Shown here piece after piece: positions 1-7,822 of a stretch of DNA of 33,339 nucleotides. Source of the DNA: Clostridia bacterium (GTDB lineage: Bacteria > Bacillota > Clostridia > Oscillospirales > Butyricicoccaceae); assembly GCA_017408985.1 (NCBI GenBank), contig JAFQTO010000022.1, positions 1-33,339 on the forward strand. The letters are read 5' to 3'. The notes under the pieces were generated by a model, which made no database searches, was not told the origin of the DNA, and worked only from the letters and a program-made list of their open reading frames with translations. The position numbers and the translations under genes were made by a program. Every line of letters begins with the position of its first letter. Positions within the stretch are counted from its first letter, which is position 1.

Positions 1-4
1 AAGA

Positions 5-43
5 TAAAAATTAACGCTGCAAACCCCGAAAAGGGGCTTGCAG
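5..43 (-). terminator. Probable intrinsic terminator of the tRNA-Arg transcript
   Basis: On the minus strand a hairpin with CTGCAA/TTGCAG outer and CCCC/GGGG inner arms is followed by a T-rich stretch (TTAATTTTTAT). It lies just beyond the CCA end of the tRNA, where a terminator is expected. The T tract is interrupted, so strength is uncertain. Confidence 0.6.
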
Positions 44-53
44 CAAGGGTTTT

Positions 54-130
54 TGGCATCCCGGATTGGAGTCGAACCAACGGCCTGTCGCTTAGGAGGC
101 GACCGCTCTATCCTACTGAGCTACCGGGAC
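54..130 (-). tRNA. tRNA-Arg (anticodon CCU)
   Basis: Read on the minus strand, the 77-nt sequence folds as a complete cloverleaf. The acceptor arms GTCCCGG and CCGGGAT pair over seven positions (one G-U), followed by discriminator G and an encoded CCA. The anticodon stem GTCGC/GCGAC carries loop CTCCTAA, giving anticodon CCU that reads the AGG arginine codon. The T arm GTTGG-TTCGACT-CCAAT is intact. It is co-oriented with a decayed tRNA copy 22 nt upstream and probably shares its promoter. Confidence 0.95.
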
Positions 131-152
131 ATATACAAAAACTATTCAATTT

Positions 153-223
153 TCCGCCCTTCCAGGAAACGAACGAGCTGCCGCTTAGGAGGCGAACGCT
201 CTATCCTGCTGAGCTACGGGCGC
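153..223 (-). pseudogene. Decayed tRNA-Arg(CCU) copy
   Basis: The 5' half matches a tRNA-Arg: GCGCCCG acceptor strand, normal D arm (GTAGCTCAGCAGGATAGAGC) and an anticodon loop CTCCTAA identical to that of the intact neighbour. The 3' half does not fold. The expected T-stem strands do not pair, the anticodon stem has an end mismatch, and the 3' acceptor strand AGGGCGG leaves mismatches at both ends of the stem. No CCA follows; the next bases are AAAA. It is therefore most likely a broken tRNA, possibly left by an integration or excision event at the tRNA. An unusual functional tRNA is less likely. Confidence 0.7.
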
Positions 224-264
224 ATATATATTTGCATATATGGTTTGTATCCTTGCAAATATGT

Positions 265-293
265 ATTTTATCTGTTAAAATTGGAATTGTCAA
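265..293 (-). promoter_or_regulatory. Sigma-A type promoter for the tRNA-Arg transcript
   Basis: On the minus strand TTGACA (288-293) is separated by 17 bp from TAAAAT (265-270). It points toward the decayed and intact tRNA-Arg copies. It lies just in front of the ribosome site of the divergent phosphodiesterase gene. Confidence 0.7.
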
Positions 294-312
294 TAGAAAG
301 GAGCGGATGGCA

Positions 313-1074
313 ATGAAAATCTTGGCAATAGGCGACGTTTGCGGCAAACCCGGTGTTGATATTCTGCGCAGTAAGCTTTCCGTACTCAAAAAAAACACGG
401 GTGCCGACCTTGTGATAGTCAACGGCGAAAACGCCTGCGGCAGAGGCATTTCTCCCGAGCTTGCCGACGAGATATTCTACGCGGGTGCCGACGTGATAAC
501 CTTGGGCAACCACACCTTTGCCAATCGGCAGATATGCGATTATCTTGATGAAAAGAGCAACATCATCCGTCCCTGTAATCTTCACACGGCTTTGCCCGGC
601 AACGGCTATACGGTGGTGGACGCGGGTGCATACCGTGTCTGCGTTGCAAGCCTCATCGGCAGGCATAATATGGACTTTCACGCTTCCTGCCCCTTTGCCG
701 CGGCAGACAGGATACTCAAGGACGTGGAGGCAGATCTGTTCGTGTTCGATTTTCACGCCGAGTCCACCAGCGAAAAACGTGCCCTCGGCTTCTATCTTGA
801 CGGCAGAGCGGCGGCAGTCTGGGGCACCCATACCCATATCCCCACCGCCGATGCCTGCGTACTGCCCAAGGGTACGGCGTATATCACCGATCTGGGTATG
901 ACGGGCGGTATCGAGTCGGTCATCGGCGTCAAAGCCGAGCAGTCAATACAGTTTTTCAGAGGGTATCTTGCACCGCGGTTCGAGCCCTCCGACAAGGACG
1001 TGCGTATTCAGGGCTTCGTGTTTGAGACCGACGGTCGCAAGGCGCTTTCCGCCGAGAGGGTAGAGTTCTTCTGA
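313..1074 (+). CDS. ymdB: YmdB-family 2',3'-cyclic-nucleotide 2'-phosphodiesterase (TIGR00282 metallophosphoesterase)
   Basis: A 253-residue protein, the usual length of the YmdB family, which hydrolyses cyclic nucleotides in the cytoplasm with a two-metal centre. Metal-binding motifs are in order: GD at residues 7-8, NGEN at 37-40, GNH at 65-67, FHAE near 150, and GTHTHIPTAD toward the C-terminus. The start at 313 is chosen because AAAGGAG ends 9 nt upstream; an ATG six bases earlier sits too close to that site. No signal peptide is present. It is followed after 39 nt by pgeF on the same strand. In Bacillus the homologue influences biofilm and motility decisions through RNA metabolism; that role here is inferred only from family. 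Confidence 0.88.
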   Translation: MKILAIGDVCGKPGVDILRSKLSVLKKNTGADLVIVNGENACGRGISPELADEIFYAGADVITLGNHTFANRQICDYLDEKSNIIRPCNLHTALPGNGYTVVDAGAYRVCVASLIGRHNMDFHASCPFAAADRILKDVEADLFVFDFHAESTSEKRALGFYLDGRAAAVWGTHTHIPTADACVLPKGTAYITDLGMTGGIESVIGVKAEQSIQFFRGYLAPRFEPSDKDVRIQGFVFETDGRKALSAERVEFF

Positions 1075-1113
1075 AAAAAACGGTCATTTTTTATCACAGC
1101 ACAGGAGACAGAC

Positions 1114-1920
1114 ATGGCAGAACTTCGCAAAAATACCGAAAACGGCATCGTTTATTATACCTCGCCTCAGCTTGAGGCATTCCGCGACCTCGCCCACGGA
1201 TTTTTTACCCGTCGGGGCGGGGTCAGTCAGGGGGTTTACGGATCCCTGAACTTCAGATTCAACAGCAATGATGCCCCCGACAACGTCAGAGAGAATCACC
1301 GCCGTGCCGCGGCACTTCTGGGCGCTGATGGGGACAGAATAGTTCGCACCAACCAGAAACATACCGACAATATCGCGGTTATCAGGCAAGCAGAGGAGTA
1401 CGCACCGCCCGCAGAGGGGGTTGACGGGCTCATCACCGACGTGCGCGGGCTGTGCCTTACTGCGTATTACGCCGACTGTCAGGTGGTCATGCTCTTTGAC
1501 AAGCGCAAAAAGGTCGCCGCAATAGTCCACGCAGGCTGGCGGGGCGTGGCGAATAAGATAGTCAGAAAAACGGTCCAAAAGATGACCGCAGAGTTCGGCT
1601 GCAGCGCCGCCGATATCTATGCCGCGGTGGGGCCCAGCATCTGCCGCAGATGCTTCGAATGTGACTCAGACGTGCCCGAAACCTTGCAAAAAGCCTACCA
1701 AAACGCTATGAGCGAATATATTTATCAGGACAAAAACAAGTGGCACGTGGACCTGAAAAGCATCACCTACACCACCCTGATAAACTGCGGCATATCGCCC
1801 ATAAACATAGATATTTCAAGCATCTGCCCCCGATGCACAACAAGCGGAGAGCTGTGGTGGTCACACCGCCGTCACGGGGAAAACAGAGGCGTTCAGGCGG
1901 CTATGATAATGATAAAATAA
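1114..1920 (+). CDS. pgeF: Peptidoglycan editing factor PgeF (YfiH/YlmD multicopper-like domain)
   Basis: A 268-residue member of the Cu-oxidase_4 (laccase domain) family. PgeF removes wrongly inserted L-serine-containing precursors from peptidoglycan synthesis and also shows purine nucleoside phosphorylase-like activity in relatives. The metal-binding triad is visible: His83 in NQKHTD, Cys122 in YADC and His139 in HAGWRG. GPSICRRCFEC near residue 170 matches the conserved family segment. The start ATG has ACAGGAG 6-7 nt upstream. It probably shares a transcript with the upstream phosphodiesterase gene. A short A/T palindrome (1931-1950) follows and may be a weak terminator. Confidence 0.92.
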   Translation: MAELRKNTENGIVYYTSPQLEAFRDLAHGFFTRRGGVSQGVYGSLNFRFNSNDAPDNVRENHRRAAALLGADGDRIVRTNQKHTDNIAVIRQAEEYAPPAEGVDGLITDVRGLCLTAYYADCQVVMLFDKRKKVAAIVHAGWRGVANKIVRKTVQKMTAEFGCSAADIYAAVGPSICRRCFECDSDVPETLQKAYQNAMSEYIYQDKNKWHVDLKSITYTTLINCGISPINIDISSICPRCTTSGELWWSHRRHGENRGVQAAMIMIK

Positions 1921-2015
1921 TAATAAAATAAAAAAATGCGTGCATTTTTTATAATAGTATGTTATAATATAAAATCGTGATATAAAAAGTTGCCATAATT
2001 GAAGGGAGGCAGTTT

Positions 2016-2363
2016 ATGCAATTCACTACAGAACTCGGTACGATAGGTATCTCAAATGACGTTATTGCCATTGTGGCAAGTGACACTGCTTCCACCTGCT
2101 TTGGGGTAAAAGGTCTGGCTTCGTCAGGCGCTATGGACGGTATAGTCCGTCTCCTCAAAGGCGAAACCCGCAAAAAAGGAGTAAAGGTGCGCTGTCAGGA
2201 TGACGGGACGGTAGCGCTGCAGCTCAGGATAATCGTACTCAGCGGAGTCAATATCCAGGCTGTATGCAGCTCTATCATCAAGGAAGTCAAATATATGGTC
2301 ACCAAGCGCACGGGTATAACCGTAGGCACGGTCGAGGTACTCGTAGAAGCGGTAAAGGCATAA
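2016..2363 (+). CDS. Asp23/Gls24 family envelope-stress protein
   Basis: A 115-residue protein of the Asp23/Gls24 (DUF322) family, small membrane-associated proteins of Gram-positive bacteria. It starts with the family pattern G-x-I-x-ISNDVIAIVASDTA and ends with TVGTVEVLVEAV. GAAGGGAGG precedes the ATG by about 6 nt. The stop codon is 18 nt before fakA, an adjacency conserved in many Firmicutes (ylxM/yloU-yloV order in Bacillus). A TATAAT element at 1963-1968 could be its -10 box, but no convincing -35 is seen. Confidence 0.9.
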   Translation: MQFTTELGTIGISNDVIAIVASDTASTCFGVKGLASSGAMDGIVRLLKGETRKKGVKVRCQDDGTVALQLRIIVLSGVNIQAVCSSIIKEVKYMVTKRTGITVGTVEVLVEAVKA

Positions 2364-2381
2364 ATTAGGGAGGCGTTCTCA

Positions 2382-4067
2382 TTGGCTACTAAGGGCAGCA
2401 TTTCTCAGGAGCCGGCATCCATGATAAACGGCGAAGCTCTGAGAGACATGATACTTGAAGCGGCAGCCGAAATAGAAAGCAAAAAAGAGCTTATCAATGC
2501 GCTCAACGTTTTTCCTGTTCCCGACGGCGATACAGGAACGAATATGTCGCTTACACTCAATAACGCAGCAGCCGAGCTTTCCAAGGTGCAGGCACCTTCG
2601 CTCAAGCGTGTCTGCGAGATAACCTCGGATGCGCTGCTCCGCGGCGCAAGAGGCAACTCGGGCGTTATTACATCCCTGCTTTTCAAGGGAATGGCAAAGG
2701 TTCTTAAAAACGAGTCCAGTGTCGACGGCGCTCTGTTTGCAGACGCTTTGGCAGAGGGCTCCGCTACTGCATACAAGGCAGTTATGAAGCCTGCGGAGGG
2801 TACTATCCTTACCGTTTCGCGGGTCAGCGCAGAATCGGCGGTCAGGTTCGCACGCAAAAACCGCAGTGCCGAGGAGGTACTGCGCCACGCTATCGAAAGC
2901 GCGGAGAGGGCTCTGGACAACACCCTTGAGCAGAACCCCGTACTCAAAAAGGCCGGTGTCGTCGACGCAGGCGGCTACGGTTACGTGGTCATACTCAAGG
3001 CTATGCTGGTCAGCCTGACCGGCGAGCCGGGTCTGTACAACAAAGACGCCGCTCCCGTGCTCCCCACGGCTATGACCGTGGAGACTGCGGATTTCTCCAG
3101 CTTTGACACCGAGGAGATAACCTTTACATACTGCACCGAGTTTATGGTCAAGCGCGGTGACCATCGCCGCAGTCCCGCCAAGCTGAGAGCTTTCCTCGAT
3201 TCCATCGGTGACTGCGTAGTCGTTGTTGACGACGAGAACCTTATCAAGGTCCACGTTCACACCGACACACCCGACCGTGCTCTGGGCGAGGGCCTCAAAT
3301 ACGGCTCCCTCATCTCGGTCAAGGTGGAGAATATGCGCGAGCAGCATATGAAGAAGATGCAGGATGAGCTGGAGAACAAGATGCAGGACCGCGTCATTGC
3401 CGAGCCCGTCAACCGTTACGGCTTCGTGTCGGTGGCGGCGGGCGAGGGCGTATGCTCCATCTTTCGTGACCTGGGCGTTGACAGCGTGGTCGAGGGCGGT
3501 CAGACTATGAACCCCTCCACCGAGGACATCCTCCGCGCCGTTGACGCAACCCCCGCACAGACAGTGTTCGTTCTGCCCAACAACAAGAATATCATTATGG
3601 CTGCCCAGCAGGCTGTGCCCCTCAGCGAGAAGGAAGTTATCGTTATCGAGAGCCGCACCATTCCTCAGGGCGTCAGCGCTATGATATCCTATGACCCCGA
3701 AGCAAGCGCGGAGGACAACAAAGCCGCTATGGCGGAAGCTATGAAGGCTGTCGCATCCGGTCAGATAACCTTTGCCGCCCGCGACAGCGACTTTGACGGC
3801 AAGAAGATCCGCGAGGGTGACTTTATGTGCCTCAGCGAAGGTAAGCTGGTCCACAACAGCCGCCGCTTCGAGGACGTTGCCAAAAAGCTTGCCAAGACTA
3901 TGTGCAGCCGCCAGTCGGGCTTCATCACCGTATTTTCGGGTGAGGGCTCAGACGAAAATACCGACAAGGCTGTTGAGGAGGCGTTCAAGTCTGCCGCCCC
4001 CAACGCCGAGATCAATATGGTCCCCGGCGGCCAGCCCGTCTACGCCTATATTGTCTCTGTTGAATAA
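2382..4067 (+). CDS. fakA: Fatty acid kinase catalytic subunit FakA (DAK2/DegV-like, YloV)
   Basis: A 561-residue protein, full length for FakA, the ATP-binding subunit that phosphorylates fatty acids presented by a FakB (DegV) partner so exogenous fatty acids can enter phospholipid synthesis. The N-terminal DAK2 domain shows the metal/nucleotide loop PVPDGDTGTNM (residues 45-55) and RGARGNSGV. The C-terminal half carries the DhaK-like DAK-phosphatase domain (LPNNKNIIMAA). The start is TTG at 2382, chosen because AGGGAGG lies 8 nt upstream and the protein begins at the usual family position. No FakB is in the window. A strong terminator follows. Confidence 0.92.
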   Translation: MATKGSISQEPASMINGEALRDMILEAAAEIESKKELINALNVFPVPDGDTGTNMSLTLNNAAAELSKVQAPSLKRVCEITSDALLRGARGNSGVITSLLFKGMAKVLKNESSVDGALFADALAEGSATAYKAVMKPAEGTILTVSRVSAESAVRFARKNRSAEEVLRHAIESAERALDNTLEQNPVLKKAGVVDAGGYGYVVILKAMLVSLTGEPGLYNKDAAPVLPTAMTVETADFSSFDTEEITFTYCTEFMVKRGDHRRSPAKLRAFLDSIGDCVVVVDDENLIKVHVHTDTPDRALGEGLKYGSLISVKVENMREQHMKKMQDELENKMQDRVIAEPVNRYGFVSVAAGEGVCSIFRDLGVDSVVEGGQTMNPSTEDILRAVDATPAQTVFVLPNNKNIIMAAQQAVPLSEKEVIVIESRTIPQGVSAMISYDPEASAEDNKAAMAEAMKAVASGQITFAARDSDFDGKKIREGDFMCLSEGKLVHNSRRFEDVAKKLAKTMCSRQSGFITVFSGEGSDENTDKAVEEAFKSAAPNAEINMVPGGQPVYAYIVSVE

Positions 4068-4076
4068 ACAAAACAT

Positions 4077-4107
4077 AAAAAGCTCCTTCAACTTGAAGGA
4101 GCTTTTT
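4077..4107 (+). terminator. Intrinsic terminator after fakA
   Basis: The palindrome AGCTCCTTCA/TGAAGGAGCT is followed by TTTTTG, 10 nt after the fakA stop codon. The A-rich 5' flank also makes it usable on the other strand. Confidence 0.9.
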
Positions 4108-4185
4108 GTATCCCGATTGCAGACGCACAATGGATTTATGTGCAGCTTGCTCAACTGCGGATGGACCCGATTATATTTGGCTCTG

Positions 4186-4214
4186 TTGACACTCTGGCGC
4201 CGATAGTGTATAAT
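4186..4214 (+). promoter_or_regulatory. Consensus sigma-A promoter
   Basis: TTGACA (4186-4191) and TATAAT (4209-4214) are both perfect consensus with a 17-bp spacer. It lies 88 bp upstream of the small membrane-anchored protein gene and directly after the fakA terminator. Confidence 0.85.
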
Positions 4215-4301
4215 GATGATAGACAAGCTGTGGCTTGGCTTGTTTTTGGGAGTATACGTTATAATTAAATTACAATACTGCTAAAAGAGGTGACATCCGC
4301 T

Positions 4302-4766
4302 GTGAAAAAAGAGACCCGTCATAAATTGTTCATTGTGGCTTTGTTTTGCTTGATGGTTTGCACTACAACGCTGCTTCATTACAAAGGCATGCGTCTCCCA
4401 AAGGCGCCCGATGCGGAAGATATAACCAAGATCATTGTTGAGCATACCGATTATCCGGGCGATACCAGAAAGTACGTGGACACCCTTTCCATTGATATGG
4501 CTCAAGGGCTGCTGGAAACCCTGAGATATGCAGCGGTAAGGACACCGGAGGACGGAGAGCCTGTTGTTAAGCTGACCTATGTGCTGGATGACGGCAGTGA
4601 GATTACGGTGGAAGCCAACGACAAAACCGTCTGGTGGAAGGGCAAGACCTATGCAATATACAATACGAAAACGGGCCAGTTTGTAAAAAAATGCGCCAGG
4701 CATTTCTTTGAGGATCCCTTGGACCCATATCAGGAATACAGAGAGCAATACAGTACCAAAGAATAA
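4302..4766 (+). CDS. Small membrane-anchored extracytoplasmic protein, unrecognised family
   Basis: A 154-residue protein. After a basic start (KKETRHK) one hydrophobic segment (about residues 9-25, LFIVALFCLMVCTTTLL) should anchor it in the membrane, leaving a soluble outer domain of about 125 residues with no recognised catalytic motif. The GTG at 4302 is preferred because AAGAGGTG ends 9 nt upstream; an in-frame GTG at 4290 overlaps that ribosome site. It is monocistronic: a consensus promoter is upstream and a terminator follows. The sequence YVLDDGSEITVEANDKTVWW suggests a beta-rich domain. I cannot assign a function. Confidence 0.8.
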   Translation: MKKETRHKLFIVALFCLMVCTTTLLHYKGMRLPKAPDAEDITKIIVEHTDYPGDTRKYVDTLSIDMAQGLLETLRYAAVRTPEDGEPVVKLTYVLDDGSEITVEANDKTVWWKGKTYAIYNTKTGQFVKKCARHFFEDPLDPYQEYREQYSTKE

Positions 4767-4779
4767 TAAAAAATAATAC

Positions 4780-4812
4780 AAAAGCTCTTGCCACTTGGCA
4801 AGAGCTTTTTTG
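4780..4812. terminator. Bidirectional intrinsic terminator
   Basis: AAAAGCTCTTGCC/GGCAAGAGCTTTTTT with a 4-nt loop lies between two convergent genes. It has T/A tracts on both sides, so it can stop transcription from either strand. Confidence 0.9.
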
Positions 4813-4823
4813 ATGTTAGGGAG

Positions 4824-5045
4824 TCAGATGCGGCCTGTGAAGGCGCAAAACAGCACGAACAGTGAGAGGAGTATCATCATCACGCCTGATATGCGCATGG
4901 ATACAAGGAAATACTGGGTGGGTTCACCGTCTCTTACGGTAAGCATATGCTTGAACTTCCACACAAGCTCGGGTCTTACAACGCTGAGTACGCCAACAAT
5001 AAGAACAAAGATCGCCGCTATTACATATCCGCCCGTATATTCCAT
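4824..5045 (-). CDS. Small two-helix membrane protein, DUF6199-like
   Basis: A 73-residue protein with two hydrophobic segments (about residues 6-23 and 48-68) joined by a polar loop with PELVWKFKHMLTVRDGEPTQ. The pattern of a Pro-x-x-x-Trp after the first helix and P-x-x-Y-x-x-x-x-R-x-x-G before the second resembles DUF6199 proteins of Firmicutes; this is pattern recognition and not a search result. The ATG at 5045 is chosen because AAAAGGAG stands 8 nt upstream. It follows the larger membrane-anchored gene by 126 nt on the same strand. Function unknown. Confidence 0.75.
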   Translation of the reverse strand: MEYTGGYVIAAIFVLIVGVLSVVRPELVWKFKHMLTVRDGEPTQYFLVSMRISGVMMILLSLFVLFCAFTGRI

Positions 5046-5171
5046 ACCAAAACTCCTTTTGCCTGATAACTTGCGCAGCAATACAACTCGCCGTCAGGCG
5101 AGAAGAATCGGCGTGATACTCCGTTAAGAGTATCACGCCAAATCTGTCGGGATTTTTCTGTAATTTTCGGT

Positions 5172-6347
5172 TTACTCCAGATACCACTCGAAGCTGTCTA
5201 CGTTGATCTGGGTGGGGTCTTCGCCGCCGCCCTTGGTAAACACTATTGCAATATGTTCTCTGCCCGTGTCCTGAGCAACGATACGGTAACTGGCCAAAAG
5301 GGTGCGGTATTCCATAAAGCAGTAGACCTTGCCCGAGGTATTTTCGTATGCGCCGTAGAGACGCTGTTCTGCCCACTTCTGCAGCTTGGTGTTGGCGGTG
5401 GGGAACTTGGTGAATACGTCCGTAATGTTGTCGCCGATCTTGATGCCGCGGGGGAACTCGTCGGCGCAGGTGGAGTCAGCTGTCACATAGGTCAGATAAT
5501 AATTGCCGTCGTGGGGCAGACCGTAATCGTCTGCCGAATTGTTGGAGTCGTCAATAAGCGTGAAGGTGAAGGTGTACCCTGCCTTCTGCGCGGTCTTGAC
5601 ACGGGAGGAGGTGTCAACGGCGGCAAAGTTGCCCATCCTGGTCTCAACGGCCTCATAGGTCATACCCAGCTTGACGCCGCAGCTTAAGGTCATTTCCTCT
5701 TTGCCGATGGTGGTGCTTGCATCGTACTCGCCCCATACGAAGGTGGGTATCTCCTCAGGCTCCATAGCCTCATAAACCGCTTGCTCGTAGAGGGTGTATG
5801 TGCTGCCCGTTTTGACCACGTATCTGCCGCCCAAAAACACGTCGCCCGAGGCGTCGGCGTTGAGGTTGCCCGTGTATTCCACCTGTGCGCGGCTGCTGAC
5901 GAACCACACGTTAGCGCTGAGAGGTGCGGCGCAGATGGAGGAGGTGTCCTGAGTGTAGTTGAACACGGCGGGGGTCAGCGACTTGATAGCGTTGACGGTG
6001 TACGCGGTGTCCTCGCTGGCGCTTGCATCGCTGATAAGCTGACGGAGCAGAGCGTCAACGACAGTGTCGATATCGGCATTGCCGCTGTCGTCGGTATAGG
6101 TCACGTTAAGGGTGTATTCGGAAATACTCTTGATACTGCCCGTAGGCGTTGTGGGCAGCTTGGAGTCACCGTTGTCGGGATCCTTGTTCTGGGATGCCGA
6201 ACTGCCTCCGTTGTCGGGGGCGTCGGGGCTTCTGACCAGCGCGATTATAACGCATACCAGCGCCGCTGTAAAAAGCAGTACCGCCAAAACCGAGAGAATG
6301 GTATTTTTGACACGGGAGGACCCCGCACTGCCAAAGGTAGTTCTCAT
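5172..6347 (-). CDS. Membrane-anchored extracytoplasmic protein with tandem BamE/SmpA-like segments, function unknown
   Basis: A 391-residue protein. Residues 14-38 form a single membrane helix preceded by a short basic stretch, followed by a Ser/Asp/Gly-rich linker (about 40-70) and a large outer domain. Two related stretches occur toward the C-terminus (CGVKLGMTYEAVETRMG and RGIKIGDNITDVFTKFP), which resemble the start of SmpA/BamE-like folds; this is an inference. AGGAGG is 6 nt before the ATG at 6347, which is much better placed than an upstream in-frame ATG at 6386. No lipobox is present. It could be an envelope sensor or lipoprotein-like factor. Confidence 0.8.
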   Translation of the reverse strand: MRTTFGSAGSSRVKNTILSVLAVLLFTAALVCVIIALVRSPDAPDNGGSSASQNKDPDNGDSKLPTTPTGSIKSISEYTLNVTYTDDSGNADIDTVVDALLRQLISDASASEDTAYTVNAIKSLTPAVFNYTQDTSSICAAPLSANVWFVSSRAQVEYTGNLNADASGDVFLGGRYVVKTGSTYTLYEQAVYEAMEPEEIPTFVWGEYDASTTIGKEEMTLSCGVKLGMTYEAVETRMGNFAAVDTSSRVKTAQKAGYTFTFTLIDDSNNSADDYGLPHDGNYYLTYVTADSTCADEFPRGIKIGDNITDVFTKFPTANTKLQKWAEQRLYGAYENTSGKVYCFMEYRTLLASYRIVAQDTGREHIAIVFTKGGGEDPTQINVDSFEWYLE

Positions 6348-6500
6348 TATCGTTCCTCCTGATCCATCGTTCGTATACTTATCCATTATTATATATATAC
6401 GAGTATATAGTATGATACCCCTGCACCGTTTGTCAAGGTGAAAAAAGTAAATATTGTATCAATAATATTTTTCTGCTCAATATGTGGTGTAAAACTCTGC

Positions 6501-6544
6501 AAAAAACAAAAAATCGGGCACTCCGTGCAGGAGTGCCCGAAAAA
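6501..6544 (-). terminator. Intrinsic terminator of the CofE-like gene
   Basis: On the minus strand an 11-bp perfect stem (TCGGGCACTCC/GGAGTGCCCGA) with a 5-nt loop is followed by ATTTTTTGTTTTTT. It begins 16 nt beyond the stop codon of the CofE-like gene. Confidence 0.92.
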
Positions 6545-6555
6545 CGGTATCCGTC

Positions 6556-7737
6556 TTAGTTTGCGTAGTTGTTAAAGTAGTTCTGCACCACGACGATGGG
6601 GGTGCCCTTGTCACCGCTGCCGCTGGTCAGGTCGCACAGCGAGCCGATAAGATCGGTCAGACGGCGGGGTGTGGTACCCTCAGAAGTCATATCGCCCTTG
6701 AGATCGCGGTTCTTTTCGCGGATGCGCTGACGGATGGCGTCTGCCAGGGCATCGCCCGAAAGATCGGCAAAATCGTTGTCGGCGAGGAACTTGAGCTTGA
6801 GCTCGTTGGGCAGACCGATAAGACCCTTGGTGTAGCCTACGCCCACGACGGGGTCAGCCAGCTCCCAGATCTTGCCTACGGGGTCACGGAATGCGCCGTC
6901 ACCGTAGACCATAGCCTCAATGCGCTTGCCGGTGATCTCACTGAGAGCCTTGCTGATATCCTCGGCGACCTCCTGAGCGTTTCTGGGGAAGAGCTTGACG
7001 GTATCTTCGGTAGCCTTGTTGGAGCCCAGCAGACCGTACTGGGGATTGCAGCCGCTTCCGTTCACGGGAGCGCTGAGTATATCGCAGAGGGTGCAGACTT
7101 TTTCGCCGCCGGCAGCCTTGATACGGCGCTGGGTGCGCTCACGGGAGTGGATATCGCAGCAGAGAACGTTCTTGGTATAGTTCAGGATGACCTCTGCGTG
7201 GTTGGCAAATATGACCTCTGCCTCTGCGCCCTCACCCTCGATGATGTCGGTGTAGAACTGAACGTAGTCAACACCGGTGAAGGTGTGCTTGGGTGCGCCG
7301 AAAGCACGGCGGAAATCGGCAACCGTCAGTACGTCGCTGAAGGGGTTGATGCCGCTCTCGTCAAGAGCGTCCAGATCAACGAGGCTGTTGCCCACTTCGT
7401 CGGAGGGGTAGGAGAGCAGTACGACCACCTTCTTGGCGCCGCGTGCGATACCCTTGAGACAGATGGAGAAGCGGTTACGGCTGAGGATGGGGAAAACGAC
7501 GCCCACGGTCTCACCGCCCAGCTTGGCCTTGACGTCTGCGGCAATATCGTCGATAGTCGCATAGTTGCCGTCGGCGCGTGCAACCACCGCCTCGGTGACC
7601 GATACAACGTCGCCGTCGCTGAGAGTGAAGTTGTCTTCCTTCATAGCGGCGAGGACAGAGTCGCAAACTACCTTGACGATGTCGTCACCCTGACGGATGA
7701 TGGGAGCCTTGATACCTCTGGAAATTGTTGATGCCAT
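6556..7737 (-). CDS. Coenzyme F420-0:L-glutamate ligase-like protein (CofE family)
   Basis: A 393-residue protein resembling the CofE/FbiB N-domain family (PF01996), which in archaea and actinobacteria adds glutamate to coenzyme F420-0 using GTP. Visible family features are GIKAPIIRQGDDI near the N-terminus, DGDVVSVTEAVVARADG (residues 42-58) and a central PVNGSGCNPQYGLLGSNKA segment. It is longer than archaeal CofE (about 250), as is common for Clostridia homologues. AGGTGAGAATAT precedes the ATG. It lies 85 nt downstream of the DnaD gene on the same strand. No other F420 biosynthesis or F420-dependent gene is in the window, so the substrate is doubtful and may be another acid. Confidence 0.78.
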   Translation of the reverse strand: MASTISRGIKAPIIRQGDDIVKVVCDSVLAAMKEDNFTLSDGDVVSVTEAVVARADGNYATIDDIAADVKAKLGGETVGVVFPILSRNRFSICLKGIARGAKKVVVLLSYPSDEVGNSLVDLDALDESGINPFSDVLTVADFRRAFGAPKHTFTGVDYVQFYTDIIEGEGAEAEVIFANHAEVILNYTKNVLCCDIHSRERTQRRIKAAGGEKVCTLCDILSAPVNGSGCNPQYGLLGSNKATEDTVKLFPRNAQEVAEDISKALSEITGKRIEAMVYGDGAFRDPVGKIWELADPVVGVGYTKGLIGLPNELKLKFLADNDFADLSGDALADAIRQRIREKNRDLKGDMTSEGTTPRRLTDLIGSLCDLTSGSGDKGTPIVVVQNYFNNYAN

Positions 7738-7822
7738 ATATTCTCACCTTCCGGAAAAAATGTCGGTGCTGCAAACACAAATTATAGTATATCACTTATT
7801 TATATATCGTTCAAGAGAAAAA

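Noticed and set aside
1931-1950. A/T-rich palindrome after pgeF as a firm terminator
   Set aside because: The loop is only 2 nt and the stem mostly A-T pairs, so strength is doubtful; mentioned only in the pgeF entry.
2379-3854. Long minus-strand frame (491 codons) opposite fakA
   Set aside because: Shadow frame of a well-supported fakA; no ribosome site, Cys/His/Leu-rich product typical of antisense GC-rich codons.
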